Below are positions 7,524-17,130 of a stretch of 36,313 nt of DNA, piece after piece. The stretch's first letter is position 1; each line of letters starts with the position of its first letter. The notes under the pieces were generated by a model, which saw nothing but the letters and a program-made list of their open reading frames with translations, was not told the DNA's origin and did not search any database. Both the position numbers and the translations under genes were made by a program. Origin of the DNA: an uncultured Lachnospiraceae bacterium (lineage in GTDB: Bacteria; Bacillota; Clostridia; Lachnospirales; Lachnospiraceae); NCBI GenBank assembly GCA_910579325.1, contig CAJTTU010000032.1, positions 1 to 36,313 on the forward strand. Reading direction: 5' to 3'.

Positions 7524-10500
7524 ATGGCGTTTGCACATCTGCATGTTCATACGGAATACAGCCTGCTGGACGGCTCTAGTAAAATCTCCGAGCTGCCGGC
7601 CCAGGCGAAGGCGCTGGGTATGGACAGTCTGGCGATCACGGACCACGGCGTGATGTATGGCGTGATCGACTTTTACCGGGCCTGTAAGGAAGTGGGAGTC
7701 AAGCCGATTATCGGCTGTGAGGTATATGTGGCCCCCGGTTCCCGGTTTGACCGGGAAAGCGGCTCGGGAGACGACCGATATTATCATATGGTATTGCTGG
7801 CCGAGAATGACACAGGCTATCACAACCTGATGAAAATCGTATCGAAAGGGTTTACGGAAGGGTTCTACTACAAGCCCAGGGTGGACGATGAGGTGCTTAG
7901 GGAATACCATGAGGGCATCATCGCCTTAAGCGCCTGTCTGGCCGGGGAGATTCCCAGGTTTCTGGCCCGGGGGATGTATGAGGACGCGAAAGGGGCTGTG
8001 GAAAAATACCAGGGAATTTTCGGAAAGGAAAACTTTTTCCTGGAGCTGCAGGATCATGGGATTCCCCAGCAGAAAATGGTGAATGCCAGCCTTTTAAGGC
8101 TGCATGAGGAGCTGGGAATCGATCTGGTGGCCACCAATGATATCCATTATACTTTTGCCGAGGATGAGGCGGCCCATGACATTCTGCTCTGTATCCAGAC
8201 AGCGAAAAAGGTATCGGACGAGGACCGGATGCGTTATGAAGGGGGACAATACTACTGCAAATCGGAGGAGGAGATGGCAGCCCTGTTTCCCTATGCGCCG
8301 GAGGCGCTGGAAAATACCCATAAAATCGCCGAGCGGTGCAATGTGGAGATTGAATTTGGCGTGACGAAGCTGCCGAAATTCGACGTGCCTGACGGCATGT
8401 CCTCCTGGGAATACTTAAATCAGCTCTGTAAAGCAGGGTTCGCAAGGCGTTATCCGGAGGATGACGGAACCGTTATGGAGCGGCTTCGCTACGAGCTGGA
8501 TGTCATTCAGTCCATGGGGTATGTGGATTACTTCCTGATTGTCTGGGATTTTATTCATTATGCCAGGGAGCATGACATTATGGTGGGGCCGGGCCGGGGG
8601 TCGGCGGCCGGCAGCGTGGTCTCCTACTGTCTGGAAATCACGGATATCGATCCGATTAAATACCAGCTTTTGTTCGAGCGGTTCTTAAACCCGGAGCGGG
8701 TGTCCATGCCCGATATTGATGTGGACTTCTGTTTCGAGCGCCGTCAGGAGGTAATTGACTATGTGGTGGAGAAGTACGGAAAGGACCGGGTGGTGCAGAT
8801 TGTTACCTTCGGTACGATGGCGGCGAAGGGCGTGGTCAGGGACGTGGGACGGGCTTTGGATTATCCTTATGCCTTCTGTGATACCATTGCGAAGATGATT
8901 CCCCAGGAGCTGAATATTACCATAGACCGGGCGCTGAAAGTTAACCCGGAATTAAGAAAGCTGTATGAGACGGATGAGAAGGTAAAGACGTTGATCGACA
9001 TGTCAAAGCGTCTGGAGGGCCTGCCCCGTCATACCTCCATGCATGCGGCGGGGGTGGTAATCAGCCAGGCGCCCATCGACGAGTATGTGCCGCTGTCCAG
9101 AGGCTCCGACGGTTCCGCCGTCACCCAGTTCACGATGACTACGCTGGAAGAGCTGGGACTGTTGAAAATGGATTTTCTGGGGCTTCGGACGCTGACGGTG
9201 ATTCAGAATGCGGAAAAGCTGGCCGGCCGGGACGGTCATATGGTCGATATGGAGCAAATTGATTATAATGATAAACAGGTGCTGGATTCGCTGGGAACCG
9301 GAAAAAACGACGGCGTGTTCCAGCTGGAAAGCGCGGGCATGAAAAGCTTTATCAAAGAGCTGAAGCCCCAGAGCCTGGAGGATATTATCGCCGGGATCTC
9401 CCTGTATCGTCCGGGACCGATGGAATTTATCCCCAAGTATCTAAAGGGGAAAAATAACCCGGAAAGCATTACCTATCACTGTGAGGCGCTGCGCCCGATT
9501 CTGGAGCCCACTTACGGCTGTATCGTTTACCAGGAACAGGTGATGCAGATTGTGCGCGACCTGGGGGGATATTCCCTGGGCCGCAGCGACCTGGTGCGCC
9601 GGGCCATGTCAAAGAAAAAGGCCGCCGTTATGGAAAAGGAGCGGCAGAATTTTGTGTACGGCAATCCCGGAGAAGGGGTGGAGGGCTGTATAAACCGGGG
9701 AATTCCTGAGAAAACTGCTAATACGATTTATGAGGAGATGATCGATTTCGCCAAATATGCGTTTAATAAGTCCCATGCCGCGGCCTATGCGGTGGTGGCT
9801 TATCAGACCGCATATCTGAAATATTATTATCCTGTGGAGTTTATGGCGGCGCTGATGACCTCCGTAATCGATTTTTCCGCGAAGGTGTCGGAATATGTGC
9901 TGACCTGCCGCCAGATGGGCATCAGTATTCTGCCGCCCGACATTAACGAGGGAGAGAGCGTTTTCTCCGTATCCTCCGGCGGAATCCGCTATGGTCTTTC
10001 CGCCATTAAGAGCGTGGGAAAAAGCGTGATCGAGAAGATTGTGGAAGAACGGGAATCCCACGGACCCTTTATCAGCCTGAAGGATTTTATTTACCGGATT
10101 GACAGCAAGGAGCTGAATAAGCGGGTGGTGGAAAATCTGATTAAGTCGGGAGCCTTTGATTCCCTGCCGGGGAACCGGAAACAGAAGCTGATGGTATACG
10201 CGGAGCTGATGGAACGGAAAAACAAAGAGCAGAAAAGCGAGGTGGCCGGCCAGATGAGTCTGTTCGATCTGATCGAGCCGGAGACGGCGGCACGGTTTGA
10301 CACGCCCTTGCCGAATGTGGAGGAATATGACAAGGATATGCTGCTGGCCTTTGAGAAAGAGGTGCTTGGCATCTATATCAGCGGACATCCCATGGAAGCC
10401 TGCGAGGAGCTGTGGCAGAAAAACGTGACGGCTGTCACCACAGATTTTTATCTGGACGAGGAAAGCGGACAGACAAAGGTGAGGGACGGCGCTTATGTCA

Positions 10501-11003
10501 CGATCGGCGGCATGATTACGGCCCGGTCGGTGAAGGCGACGAAAAAAAATCAAATGATGGCCTTTTTCACGGTGGAAGATCTGACCGGCTCCGTGGAAGT
10601 GATCGTGTTTCCTCAAAATTATGAAGCTTACCGGCCCATGCTTGAGACAGACAGAAAGGTATTCGTCAGGGGGCGGGTAAACTCGGACGGAGAAAATCAG
10701 GCGAAGCTGATCTGTGAAAAGCTGATTCCTTTCGATCAGATTCCAAGGGAGGTCTGGATTCAGTTCGCGGACAAGGAGGCTTATACGGACGCGGAGGAAG
10801 AGCTGTTCCGGATGTTGTCCTCCTCGGATGGCGACAGCCGTGTGGTTATCTATTTATCCAAAGAGCGAGGCATAAAACGCCTGCCTCCTTCCAGAAATGT
10901 GGCGCCCGACGAGGAGACTTTAGCAGAATTGCAAAAAAAGTATGGGCAAAGTAATGTGAAAGTTGTGGAAAAGTCGATTGAAAATCTCTGGAAAATGCAT
11001 TAA
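7524..11003 (+). CDS. dnaE: DNA polymerase III alpha subunit (DnaE type)
   Basis: This is a family-C replicative DNA polymerase of 1159 residues, the normal size of a Firmicutes DnaE. The N-terminal PHP domain starts HLHVHTEYSLLDG and contains ITDHGVMYG. The polymerase core shows GPGRGSAAGS (355-364) and the catalytic Asp residues in PDIDVDF (397, 399, 401). YRPGPMEFIP and the fingers region follow. Near 1000-1080 is an OB fold (VTIGGMITARSV, then FTVEDLTGSVEV). In Firmicutes DnaE usually works beside PolC in lagging-strand and repair synthesis. The start has GGGAGG 6 nt upstream. No frameshift or missing motif is seen. Confidence 0.98.
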   Translation: MAFAHLHVHTEYSLLDGSSKISELPAQAKALGMDSLAITDHGVMYGVIDFYRACKEVGVKPIIGCEVYVAPGSRFDRESGSGDDRYYHMVLLAENDTGYHNLMKIVSKGFTEGFYYKPRVDDEVLREYHEGIIALSACLAGEIPRFLARGMYEDAKGAVEKYQGIFGKENFFLELQDHGIPQQKMVNASLLRLHEELGIDLVATNDIHYTFAEDEAAHDILLCIQTAKKVSDEDRMRYEGGQYYCKSEEEMAALFPYAPEALENTHKIAERCNVEIEFGVTKLPKFDVPDGMSSWEYLNQLCKAGFARRYPEDDGTVMERLRYELDVIQSMGYVDYFLIVWDFIHYAREHDIMVGPGRGSAAGSVVSYCLEITDIDPIKYQLLFERFLNPERVSMPDIDVDFCFERRQEVIDYVVEKYGKDRVVQIVTFGTMAAKGVVRDVGRALDYPYAFCDTIAKMIPQELNITIDRALKVNPELRKLYETDEKVKTLIDMSKRLEGLPRHTSMHAAGVVISQAPIDEYVPLSRGSDGSAVTQFTMTTLEELGLLKMDFLGLRTLTVIQNAEKLAGRDGHMVDMEQIDYNDKQVLDSLGTGKNDGVFQLESAGMKSFIKELKPQSLEDIIAGISLYRPGPMEFIPKYLKGKNNPESITYHCEALRPILEPTYGCIVYQEQVMQIVRDLGGYSLGRSDLVRRAMSKKKAAVMEKERQNFVYGNPGEGVEGCINRGIPEKTANTIYEEMIDFAKYAFNKSHAAAYAVVAYQTAYLKYYYPVEFMAALMTSVIDFSAKVSEYVLTCRQMGISILPPDINEGESVFSVSSGGIRYGLSAIKSVGKSVIEKIVEERESHGPFISLKDFIYRIDSKELNKRVVENLIKSGAFDSLPGNRKQKLMVYAELMERKNKEQKSEVAGQMSLFDLIEPETAARFDTPLPNVEEYDKDMLLAFEKEVLGIYISGHPMEACEELWQKNVTAVTTDFYLDEESGQTKVRDGAYVTIGGMITARSVKATKKNQMMAFFTVEDLTGSVEVIVFPQNYEAYRPMLETDRKVFVRGRVNSDGENQAKLICEKLIPFDQIPREVWIQFADKEAYTDAEEELFRMLSSSDGDSRVVIYLSKERGIKRLPPSRNVAPDEETLAELQKKYGQSNVKVVEKSIENLWKMH

Positions 11004-11025
11004 AATGGTAACTATCTAGCCATGC

Positions 11026-11088
11026 ACCGATATAAGACAGAAATCCGACGCAAGCTCGCTTGCAGGAGGATTTATGGCTTATATCGGT
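11026..11088. repeat. Long nested inverted repeat between dnaE and pfkA
   Basis: Three nested arms pair perfectly: ACCGATATAAG (11026-11036) with CTTATATCGGT (11078-11088), AAATCC (11041-11046) with GGATTT (11068-11073), and GCAAGC (11050-11055) with GCTTGC (11058-11063). There is no T tract, so it is not a standard terminator. It could be a small intergenic repeat or an RNA structure in the pfkA leader. Confidence 0.65.
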
Positions 11089-11216
11089 ATACGGCGTTTA
11101 GCCGCAGTGAGATGAAGAGAAGCGGAATCGAGCTGGCATGGCGGAACAATGGTAAAAAATTAAAAATGAATCAGGATATAAAAAAGGCCAGCGAGCAGAT
11201 TTGGAGGTCGTTGAGT

Positions 11217-12191
11217 ATGGGAAATCAGATTAAGACAATCGGAGTATTAACCAGCGGCGGGGACGCGCCGGGGATGAATGCGGCTATTCGGGCGGTGGTC
11301 AGGACGGCGATTCATCATGGCCTGAATGTAAAGGGCATTAAAAGAGGGTATGCCGGCTTGCTAAAAGAAGAAATCGTAGATATGGACGGGTTGTCCGTGG
11401 CCGATATCATTCATAGGGGCGGAACCATTCTTTATACGGCCCGCTGCCTGGAATTTATGACTGAGGAAGGTCAGGAAAAGGGCGCGGAAATCTGCAGGAA
11501 GCATGGTATCGACAGTCTTGTGGTCATCGGCGGTGACGGTTCCTTCAGGGGCGCCCAGGCGCTGGCTGCCCTGGGTATTAACACGGTGGGCGTTCCGGGA
11601 ACCATAGACCTTGACATCGCCTGTTCGGATTATACCATCGGTTTTGACACGGCTGTAAATACGGCGATGGAAGCCATCGATAAGGTGCGTGATACCTCAA
11701 CCTCCCATGAGCGGTGCAGTATCATCGAGGTGATGGGGCGGAACGCGGGCTATATCGCCCTCTGGTGCGGCATTGCCAACGGCGCCGAGGATATCTTGCT
11801 GCCGGAGCGGTATGACAATGACGAGCAGAAGCTGATCGACAGGATTATAGAGAACCGGAAGCGGGGCAAAAAGCACCACATCATCGTAAATGCAGAGGGA
11901 ATCGGCCATTCCACCAGTATGGCGAAGCGGATTGAGGCAGCTACGGGTATTGAGACCAGGGCGACGATCCTGGGGCATATGCAGCGGGGCGGAACGCCTA
12001 CCTGTAAGGATAGGGTTTATGCGTCCATTATGGGCGCGAAGGCAGTGGATCTTCTGATGGAAGGCCGGAGCAAGCGGCTTGTAGCCTATAAGCGGGGCTC
12101 GTATGTGGATTTTGATATCGACGAGGCGCTGGCCATGAGCAAGGATATCGCGGAAGACCAGTACGAGATTTTTAAGGGACTGGTGCGCTAG
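11217..12191 (+). CDS. pfkA: ATP-dependent 6-phosphofructokinase
   Basis: The enzyme phosphorylates fructose 6-phosphate to the 1,6-bisphosphate in glycolysis. The ATP site GGDAPGMN (14-21) and GGDGS (105-109) are present; Gly108 in place of Asp indicates ATP rather than pyrophosphate as donor. The catalytic loop reads TIDLD (129-133, Asp131) where the commonest form is TIDND. MGR (173-175) and the C-terminal ILGHMQRGG complete the substrate site. The start at 11217 gives 324 residues, the family size, and has GGAGG 9 nt upstream. The frame stays open back to an ATG at 11022, but that extension runs through an inverted repeat and has no family similarity. The position after dnaE is common in Clostridia. 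Confidence 0.95.
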   Translation: MGNQIKTIGVLTSGGDAPGMNAAIRAVVRTAIHHGLNVKGIKRGYAGLLKEEIVDMDGLSVADIIHRGGTILYTARCLEFMTEEGQEKGAEICRKHGIDSLVVIGGDGSFRGAQALAALGINTVGVPGTIDLDIACSDYTIGFDTAVNTAMEAIDKVRDTSTSHERCSIIEVMGRNAGYIALWCGIANGAEDILLPERYDNDEQKLIDRIIENRKRGKKHHIIVNAEGIGHSTSMAKRIEAATGIETRATILGHMQRGGTPTCKDRVYASIMGAKAVDLLMEGRSKRLVAYKRGSYVDFDIDEALAMSKDIAEDQYEIFKGLVR

Positions 12192-12393
12192 TGCGTCAGT
12201 AAAATGACAGCAGAAAGTATAGTTGGGAACTGCCGGAAGGTATCTGTGTAAGTATCATCCGTGCGGCCGGCATCGGCAGCGCAGGATGTCTGCAGGCAGT
12301 TCCTTGTGGGGAGTACCGCACAGTGTGATCGCGCGGCGCTCCCTTATTGTATACATATGCCGGTGTGTGGCACTGCGAATCTGTGAAAAATAT
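12192..12393 (+). other. GC-rich structured intergenic stretch after pfkA
   Basis: No gene is supported here. The DNA is rich in self-complementary segments: GGAACTGCC (12226-12234) with GGCAGTTCC (12295-12303), an inner ATCC/GGAT pair, then the hairpin at 12309-12343. It may be a long 3' UTR with terminator or an unrecognised structured RNA. I cannot match it to a known RNA family. Confidence 0.4.
12309..12350 (+). terminator. Probable terminator of pfkA
   Basis: GGGAGTACCGC (12309-12319) pairs with GCGGCGCTCCC (12333-12343) with a single mismatch and one G-U pair. TTATTGT follows. The tail is only moderately T-rich. Confidence 0.5.
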
Positions 12394-12422
12394 TTGATTT
12401 TTTTGTAAAAGCTATCTATAAT
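12394..12422 (+). promoter_or_regulatory. Sigma-A promoter of rel
   Basis: TTGATT (12394-12399), a 17 nt spacer and a perfect TATAAT (12417-12422). The leader to the chosen rel start is about 110 nt. Confidence 0.75.
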
Positions 12423-12541
12423 AGGTAGCAAATCTGATGGAAACGATATAAGGATGTGCTGTTTGCTGTCAGATGACGTTTTATGAAATTTCGTTCCGGA
12501 ATGCAGAGTGTGTGATAGTCAGCGAGGAGGAATGTGAGAGT

Positions 12542-14875
12542 ATGCCGGATAATGCGATTTCTGAAAAAAATGAGGTGGGTTTAAAGGGAACCGTAGAGCC
12601 GATTGAAGTGCCTGAGGATTGTTCCAGCCCCGATCAGCTGTTCCATGAATTGGTTGAACGCATTCATAGATATCACCCTTCCGATGATATCAGTATGGTA
12701 GAAAAAGCATATAAAGTGGCCAGCGATGCCCATAACGGCCAGCTGCGCAAATCCGGGGAGCCTTATATCATTCATCCCCTTTGCGTGGCCATTATTCTGG
12801 CGGAGCTGCAGCTGGATAAGGAGAGCATCGTATCGGGTATTCTTCATGATGTGGTGGAGGACACGGAGGTCACTTCTACCGATATGAAGAATATGTTCGG
12901 AGAAGAGGTGGCGGCTCTGGTGGACGGCGTAACGAAGCTGACCCAGTTGTCCTGGTCTGCCGATAAGGTTGAAATTCAGGCAGAGAATCTGCGGAAAATG
13001 TTTCTGGCTATGGCAAAGGACATCCGGGTGATTCTGATCAAGCTGGCGGACCGTCTGCACAATATGCGGACGCTGCAGTTTATGCGTCCGGAGAAGCAGC
13101 GGGAGAAGGCCAGAGAGACGATGGATATCTATGCGCCGATTGCTCAGCGGCTGGGGATTTCCAAAGTAAAGTTTGAGCTTGACGATCTGGCGCTGAAATA
13201 TTTACAGCCGGAGAAGTATCAGGAGCTGGTGGAAAGCGTCAACCAGAAAAAAGAGGCCAGGGAGCAGTTCGTCCAGGAGATTGTGGACGAAGTCAGTGAG
13301 CATATGCGGGCGTCGTCGGTTAAGGCGGAGGTGTCCGGCCGGGTGAAGCACTTTTTCAGCATATACCGGAAGATGGTGAACCAGGATAAGACGCTGGATC
13401 AGATTTACGATTTGTTCGCGGTGCGGATTATCGTGGATTCGGTGAAGGACTGTTATGCGGCGCTGGGCGTGATTCATGAGATGTATACGCCGATTCCGGG
13501 CCGGTTTAAAGACTATATCGCCATGCCCAAGCCCAATATGTACCAATCGCTGCACACCACGCTGATCGGCAGCGCCGGACAGCCCTTTGAGATACAGATT
13601 CGGACGAAGGAGATGCACCGGACGGCGGAGTACGGCATTGCAGCGCACTGGAAATATAAGGAAGGCGTCTCCGGCAAAAATATTTCCGAGAGCGAGGCGG
13701 AGAAGCTGAGCTGGCTGCGGCAGATTCTGGAATGGCAGCGGGATATGTCAGACAATACGGAGTTTATGAACTCCATTAAGAACGATCTGGATATGTTCTC
13801 TGACAGCGTATACTGCTTTACGCCCACCGGGGATGTGAAGACGCTGCCCATCGGGGCGACTACCGTGGATTTTGCCTACAGTATTCACAGCGCCGTGGGG
13901 AATAAGATGGTGGGCGCCAGGGTAAACGGGAAGCTGGTTCCTATCGAGTATCAGCTGCAGACCGGAGACCGGGTGGAGATCATTACCTCTCAGAACTCCA
14001 AGGGTCCCAGCAGAGACTGGCTAAAGAACGTAAAAAGCACCCAGGCCCGGAATAAGATCAATCAGTGGTTTAAGGCGGAGTTTAAGGAAGAGAACATCAT
14101 CAAGGGCAAAGAACTGATTGACAAGTACTGTAAGTCAAAGAGTATTAACTTTCCTGAGATCGCCCAGCCGGATCTGATGGAAAAGGTACTGCGCAAATAC
14201 GGTTTCCGCAACTGGGACGCGATTCTGGCGGCGATCGGCCACGGCGGTTTAAAAGAAGGCCAGGTCATCAACAAGCTGCAGGAGGAGTACAATAAGAAAA
14301 ATACGAAGCTGACGGACGAGGCGGTACTGGAAACTTTGGACGCAGCGGGCGCGCCATCCTCCAGAGAGGCTGTCTCCGTAGCGGCAGAGAAGGCGGGAAA
14401 GACCCGGACGGGCATTGTAGTGAAGGGGCTTCACGATCTGTCGGTGCGCTGTTCCAGATGCTGCAGTCCGGTGCCGGGGGATGAGATCGTCGGCTTTGTA
14501 ACCAGAGGACGTGGAATTTCCATCCACAGGACGGATTGTATTAATATATTGAATTTGCCGGAGATGGACCGTGCCCGGCTGATCGACGCAGAGTGGGAGG
14601 AGCCTGAAGCGGGTTCCGGTTCCGAGCTGTTTACGGCGGAGATCGTGATCTATGCCCATAACAGAATCGGCATTTTTGTGGATGTGTCAAAGATTTTTAC
14701 GGAGCGGAAAATTGACATCAGTTCGATGAATGTGCGGACCAGCAAGCAGGGGATGGCCACGATTACGATGACCTTTGACACCCGGGGGGTGGAGGAATTA
14801 AACCAGCTGATCGCGAAACTGATGAAGGTGGAGAGCGTGATCGATATTGAGCGGTCGGGGAATACAAATTTATAA
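12542..14875 (+). CDS. rel: Bifunctional (p)ppGpp synthetase/hydrolase
   Basis: This makes and degrades the stringent-response alarmones. From the ATG at 12542 it has 777 residues. The HD hydrolase domain is intact (His102-Asp103 in ILHDVVEDT). The synthetase domain shows GRVKHFFSIYRKM near 266-278 and RFKD at 321-324, the RXKD form typical of bifunctional Rel rather than the EXDD of synthesis-only RelA. A TGS domain follows (about 421-482, YCFTPTGDVKTLPIGA), then a Cys-rich segment (RCSRCCSPVPGDEIVGF) and a C-terminal ACT domain. GGAGG lies 11 nt before 12542; the frame is open to an ATG at 12473 that has no ribosome site. The MBL-fold gene follows 12 bp after the stop, so the two are probably co-transcribed. 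Confidence 0.95.
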   Translation: MPDNAISEKNEVGLKGTVEPIEVPEDCSSPDQLFHELVERIHRYHPSDDISMVEKAYKVASDAHNGQLRKSGEPYIIHPLCVAIILAELQLDKESIVSGILHDVVEDTEVTSTDMKNMFGEEVAALVDGVTKLTQLSWSADKVEIQAENLRKMFLAMAKDIRVILIKLADRLHNMRTLQFMRPEKQREKARETMDIYAPIAQRLGISKVKFELDDLALKYLQPEKYQELVESVNQKKEAREQFVQEIVDEVSEHMRASSVKAEVSGRVKHFFSIYRKMVNQDKTLDQIYDLFAVRIIVDSVKDCYAALGVIHEMYTPIPGRFKDYIAMPKPNMYQSLHTTLIGSAGQPFEIQIRTKEMHRTAEYGIAAHWKYKEGVSGKNISESEAEKLSWLRQILEWQRDMSDNTEFMNSIKNDLDMFSDSVYCFTPTGDVKTLPIGATTVDFAYSIHSAVGNKMVGARVNGKLVPIEYQLQTGDRVEIITSQNSKGPSRDWLKNVKSTQARNKINQWFKAEFKEENIIKGKELIDKYCKSKSINFPEIAQPDLMEKVLRKYGFRNWDAILAAIGHGGLKEGQVINKLQEEYNKKNTKLTDEAVLETLDAAGAPSSREAVSVAAEKAGKTRTGIVVKGLHDLSVRCSRCCSPVPGDEIVGFVTRGRGISIHRTDCINILNLPEMDRARLIDAEWEEPEAGSGSELFTAEIVIYAHNRIGIFVDVSKIFTERKIDISSMNVRTSKQGMATITMTFDTRGVEELNQLIAKLMKVESVIDIERSGNTNL

Positions 14876-14887
14876 GTGGGAGTATCA

Positions 14888-15529
14888 ATGAGTAATTTTA
14901 AATTAATAGAACTGACAGTCGGCATGGTGATGACCAACTGTTATATCGGATACAATGACGACACGAGGGAGGCCTTTATCGTAGACCCGGGGGACGATGC
15001 CAGACGGATTTCCCAGGCGGTCAGGGAGCAGAAGCTGAATGTAAAGGGGATTTTGCTTACCCATGGGCATTTTGACCATATTATGGCGGTGCCGGAGCTG
15101 AAAGAGGAGTTTGGCGCGCCGGTTTATGCCCATGAAGCGGAGGAGGCGCTGCTGGAGGATACCCAGATGAACCTTTCCGCTCCCTGGGTGGGAAGGGCTT
15201 TGAGCCTTTCGGCGGAGCGTTTGTTGAAGGACGGGGAGAGGCTTGAACTGGCCGGTTTTGAAATTCAGGCTATTCATACGCCGGGGCATACGGCCGGAGG
15301 CGTTTCCTATTATCTTGCGGCGGAGCAGGCGCTGTTCAGCGGGGATACGCTGTTTCGCGGGTCTTATGGCCGGGTAGACCTGCCCACGGCCAGCGGCGCC
15401 GATATTGCCAGATCCATCAACGAAAAGCTTCTGCCGCTGCCGGAGGAGACGGCAGTGTATCCCGGACACGAGAGGGAGACGACCATCGGTCATGAGCGGA
15501 AGTATAATCCGTTGAGCAGAGGGTTCTGA
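14888..15529 (+). CDS. MBL-fold metallohydrolase, glyoxalase II-like
   Basis: This is a 213-residue single-domain metallo-beta-lactamase-fold hydrolase. The zinc ligands are seen in THGHFDH (His59, His61, Asp63, His64), then in HTPGHTAGG, FSGDTLF and the C-terminal YPGHERET. Small proteins of this type (YcbL-like) often hydrolyse thioesters such as S-lactoylglutathione analogues, but the true substrate is not predictable. The start at 14888 has GGGAG 6 nt upstream; an in-frame GTG at 14876 would sit on the ribosome site. It lies in the usual clostridial order rel, MBL, hemZ. Confidence 0.9.
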   Translation: MSNFKLIELTVGMVMTNCYIGYNDDTREAFIVDPGDDARRISQAVREQKLNVKGILLTHGHFDHIMAVPELKEEFGAPVYAHEAEEALLEDTQMNLSAPWVGRALSLSAERLLKDGERLELAGFEIQAIHTPGHTAGGVSYYLAAEQALFSGDTLFRGSYGRVDLPTASGADIARSINEKLLPLPEETAVYPGHERETTIGHERKYNPLSRGF

Positions 15530-15614
15530 TCATGTGCCATGGTGAATTTTTTAAAAATAACGGCGTCGCTTCCTGTACGGAGTTATGCCTTGAAATAAGC
15601 AAATGGATGAATAG

Positions 15615-17048
15615 ATGACAGGTATTATATTTGAAAACGAAGGAAATTTTGAATACGATATCCGCGGGCTTTTAACAGCCTTTTATCCGGGAGAGCCGAT
15701 TGCGGTGGGAACGGAGGAGGGCTGCGACCGATGCCTGCGGTTTCTTTATGCGCCGGACCGGATTTCCATCACACTGAAATCCGCCATGGGCCAGCAGCTC
15801 TCCGAACAGGTGACGGTAGCGTATGGGGACAGGAAAGCGGCAAAGTCGGCCTTAAAGAGACTACTGTATGATATCCTCAGCCGGGAGACGGGAAAGCGGC
15901 TGCCCTGGGGGACGCTGACCGGAATCCGGCCAGTCAAGCTACCGATGGCCATGCTGGAGGAAGGGAAGGGCGAGGAGGAAATCCGTCAGTTTATGGCGGG
16001 GGAATATTACGTCAGCCCGGAAAAAACAGATTTAAGCATCCGGATTGCAAGACGGGAGCGGGAAATTTTAAAAGAGATCGACTACAGACAGGGTTACAGC
16101 TTGTATGTGGGCATTCCTTTTTGCCCGACTACCTGCCTGTACTGTTCCTTTACCTCCTTTCCGCTGGAAAAATGGCGGGAACGGGTGGATGCCTATCTGG
16201 ACAGCCTGTTCCGAGAGATCGATTATACGGCGGAAATATTCCGGGATAAAAAGCTGAACGCCGTCTATATCGGCGGCGGTACGCCCACCACCCTGACGCA
16301 GGAGCAGATGGAACGGCTGCTGAGAAAGCTGAGGGACAGTTTTTCATTAGAAGATATGAAAGAGTGGACAGTGGAGGCAGGGCGGCCGGACAGCATCACG
16401 GCGGAGAAACTGGACGTGATCCGCAGTTTTCCTGTGGATCGGATTTCCATTAATCCCCAGACCATGAAGCAGGAAACATTAGACCTGATCGGGCGCGGAC
16501 ATACGGTGGAGCAGACGGAGGAAGCCTTTGCCCTTGCCCGGAATATGGGCTTTGATAATATTAACATGGATCTGATTCTGGGCCTGCCCGGGGAAAGGCC
16601 GGCAGACGTGGAGCAGACCATGAAGGAACTTCTGCAGCTTGGGCCGGACAACCTGACCGTTCACTCACTGGCGTTGAAGCGGGCTTCCAGACTGAATCAG
16701 CTGTGGGAGGAATACGCAGGGATGACTATGGAGAATACCTGGGAGATGATGAACCTGACTGCCCATTATGCATCCCGGATGGGCATGGAGCCCTACTATC
16801 TGTACCGGCAGAAAAATATGGCCGGAAATTTTGAGAACGTGGGGTATGCGGCAGAAGGGAAGGCGGGGATTTATAATATTTTGATTATGGAGGAAGTGCA
16901 GAGCATCGTGGCCTGCGGCGCTGGGAGCGTGTCAAAGAGGGTATACCCTGACGGACGGATCGAGAGATGCGATAATGTGAAGGATGTGGCGCTCTATATG
17001 GAGAAAATTGACGAGATGATTGAGAGAAAGCGAAGCCTTTTTGAATAA
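15615..17048 (+). CDS. hemZ: HemZ-type radical SAM coproporphyrinogen dehydrogenase
   Basis: This 477-residue protein belongs to the oxygen-independent coproporphyrinogen III oxidase family. The radical SAM cluster motif is CPTTCLYC with Cys170, Cys174 and Cys177. YIGGGTPT follows as the second SAM-binding motif. The N-terminal 160 residues match the HemZ type rather than HemN (TGIRPVKL and MAGEYYVSPEK are typical). Whether it makes protoporphyrinogen is uncertain, since many heme-less anaerobes carry hemZ as an orphan and no other heme gene is in this window. The ribosome site is weak. The gene lies 85 bp after the MBL-fold gene and is closed by a strong terminator. Confidence 0.9.
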   Translation: MTGIIFENEGNFEYDIRGLLTAFYPGEPIAVGTEEGCDRCLRFLYAPDRISITLKSAMGQQLSEQVTVAYGDRKAAKSALKRLLYDILSRETGKRLPWGTLTGIRPVKLPMAMLEEGKGEEEIRQFMAGEYYVSPEKTDLSIRIARREREILKEIDYRQGYSLYVGIPFCPTTCLYCSFTSFPLEKWRERVDAYLDSLFREIDYTAEIFRDKKLNAVYIGGGTPTTLTQEQMERLLRKLRDSFSLEDMKEWTVEAGRPDSITAEKLDVIRSFPVDRISINPQTMKQETLDLIGRGHTVEQTEEAFALARNMGFDNINMDLILGLPGERPADVEQTMKELLQLGPDNLTVHSLALKRASRLNQLWEEYAGMTMENTWEMMNLTAHYASRMGMEPYYLYRQKNMAGNFENVGYAAEGKAGIYNILIMEEVQSIVACGAGSVSKRVYPDGRIERCDNVKDVALYMEKIDEMIERKRSLFE

Positions 17049-17067
17049 TAAGAATTAATTTTTGTAT

Positions 17068-17116
17068 AAAAGCGCATGGAACCATCAGTTGTTTGTCTGC
17101 TTTCCATGCGCTTTTT
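17068..17116. terminator. Bidirectional terminator between hemZ and glgX
   Basis: AAAAGCGCATGGAA (17068-17081) pairs perfectly with TTCCATGCGCTTTT (17102-17115). Each strand ends in a T run, so it can stop both convergent genes. Confidence 0.85.
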
Positions 17117-17130
17117 CTATATGTTCGGTT

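Noticed and set aside
11022..11216. N-terminal extension of PfkA
   Set aside because: It runs through a nested inverted repeat, has no ribosome site and no family similarity; the 11217 start has GGAGG and gives the usual length.
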